This document shows positions 28,870 to 29,594 of a stretch of 29,594 nucleotides of DNA, one piece after another. Origin of the DNA: Funneliformis mosseae (Eukaryota; Glomeromycota; Glomeromycetes; Glomerales; Glomeraceae); the NCBI GenBank assembly GCA_910592005.1, contig CAJVPP010000573.1, forward strand, positions 1-29,594, given 5' to 3'. The notes under the pieces were generated by a model. It worked only from the letters and a program-made list of their open reading frames with translations. It was not told the origin of the DNA and searched no databases. The position numbers and the translations under genes were made by a program. Positions within the stretch are counted from its first letter, which is position 1. Every line of letters begins with the position of its first letter.

Positions 28870-29594
28870 CTACAGATATGAAACATATATTATTCGAATT
28901 CTCTCAATAAGATGATTCTAATAATACTAAACTTATAAAATTCTAATCACTTTTTTTTAAGAAGCGGTAAATGTTTTTATTTATTAAGTATAATCATAAT
29001 CAGTAAAATTTTGCATAAAAATTCTCTGAGGTGATACAGATGTAGAAAATAAAGAAAGCTGCTAAATAAGAATAAAGAGTCCTAAAACCCTATTTTATCA
29101 GACTAACTGGTTATTCTGTTAGGCTCTAGTAATAATTACTAAAAGAATTACCATTGCCATTTAATTATAAAAATTAAATGTATAATAACTAGTTATTATT
29201 GCATTAGTAAGAGAAACCAATGATGACTGTATATATAAGAATTTTAATTAAAGAAATATGATTACGCTGAAGATAAGTTAAAGAAAAAGATATGTTAATA
29301 AAACTATTTCTAGTAAATTGTATAGATAAAGCAAATGGGTTGTGCTTAGAGTTCTGAATGAGTCGAGTTGAGTTGAGTTTAAAGATCAACTCTATTCAAC
29401 TTATTTTTTTTGAATCAAGTCAAGTTAAATTTATTTTATAAAATCTTTCAACTCAACTTGATTTGAGTTATATAAATTTTAAACTCAACTCAATTTGACT
29501 CAACTCGAATTTAACTTGACTCAATTTTGACTTGAATTTATTTGAGTTGAGTTAAGTTCAAATCAAATTTTAAGTCAAATTTAAATTAACTTAT
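28870..29594. other. AT-rich right flank, no gene seen
   Basis: This is host DNA right of the element. No coding exon is recognised. The last 240 bases are a degenerate ACTCAACTTGA repeat (separate entry). Confidence 0.65.
29355..29594. repeat. degenerate ACTCAACTTGA / TCAAGTTGAGT repeat, right flank
   Basis: This stretch is dense with alternating GAGTTGAGTT, TCAAGTCAAGTT, ACTCAACTCAA and TTGACTTGAATT words. It is the same composition as 238-400 on the other side of the element, and runs off the end of the window. Confidence 0.7.

Noticed and set aside
29204..29389. 61-codon minus-strand frame in the right flank
   Set aside because: It is AT-driven low-complexity sequence overlapping the satellite repeat, with no sign of a gene.

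Overview
The window is AT-rich eukaryotic DNA holding one almost complete Maverick/Polinton-like DNA transposon of about 26.3 kb (2610-28864), set in gene-poor, very AT-rich flanks. The best guess for the host is an arbuscular mycorrhizal fungus (Glomeromycotina, Rhizophagus or Gigaspora type). This rests on the extreme AT content, short GT-AG introns of 60-120 bp, and resemblance, from memory, to protein families expanded in those genomes: a coiled-coil Gag-like/retropepsin protein, a helix-turn-helix protein, F-box and Myb/SANT genes. No database was searched. The element begins 5'-AGTAATATATTAG, ends with the inverse complement, and is bracketed by the 5-bp direct repeat TAATG.

Layout. The terminal inverted repeats (TIRs) are about 1.5 kb long. 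Each carries an array of GAGCATA...GTGAAGCGTAG repeats, a small outward-facing Cys/His-rich gene, an 87-88 bp two-way promoter gap, and the 5' end of an inward-facing DNA polymerase gene. The left inward gene (3937-8536) is a classic Polinton protein-primed PolB. The right one (26007-27534) is a different, shorter PolB with an HTDGF motif C. Both carry the same N-terminal zinc-finger leader because the TIR reaches into their coding sequence. Towards the middle are three intron-bearing fungal-type genes: two distantly similar ones with a possible PD-(D/E)XK-like core (9245-11178 and 14135-15858) and a Myb/SANT-like gene (11923-12689). Between the last two lies the C-terminal piece of a second, diverged packaging ATPase (13096-13275). 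A left-facing cluster follows (16066-19178): a coiled-coil membrane protein, a small ORF, the main FtsK/HerA-type ATPase, and a four-repeat zinc-ribbon protein with a predicted nuclease tail. Next come a helix-turn-helix protein (19685-20221), a Gag-like plus retropepsin-like gene (20309-23419), a divergent DDE integrase starting 29 bp away (23449-24594), a small helical protein, and an F-box/leucine-rich gene.

Polymerase, integrase and ATPase are the Polinton core set for self-synthesising transposition. I found no recognisable double-jelly-roll major capsid, penton or adenovirus-type protease. The Gag-like/retropepsin gene is the only candidate structural module.

Most genes are broken. Nearly every stop whose original codon can be inferred fits C-to-T or G-to-A change (CGA to TGA, CAA/CAG to TAA/TAG, TGG to TAG/TGA). 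In the stretch of the two TIRs I compared base by base, all differences were transitions. This points to methylcytosine deamination or RIP-like mutation. Decay is uneven: the polymerase and Gag-like genes are heavily hit, whereas 13.28-19.18 kb is much cleaner, so the element may be a mosaic of parts of different age or origin.
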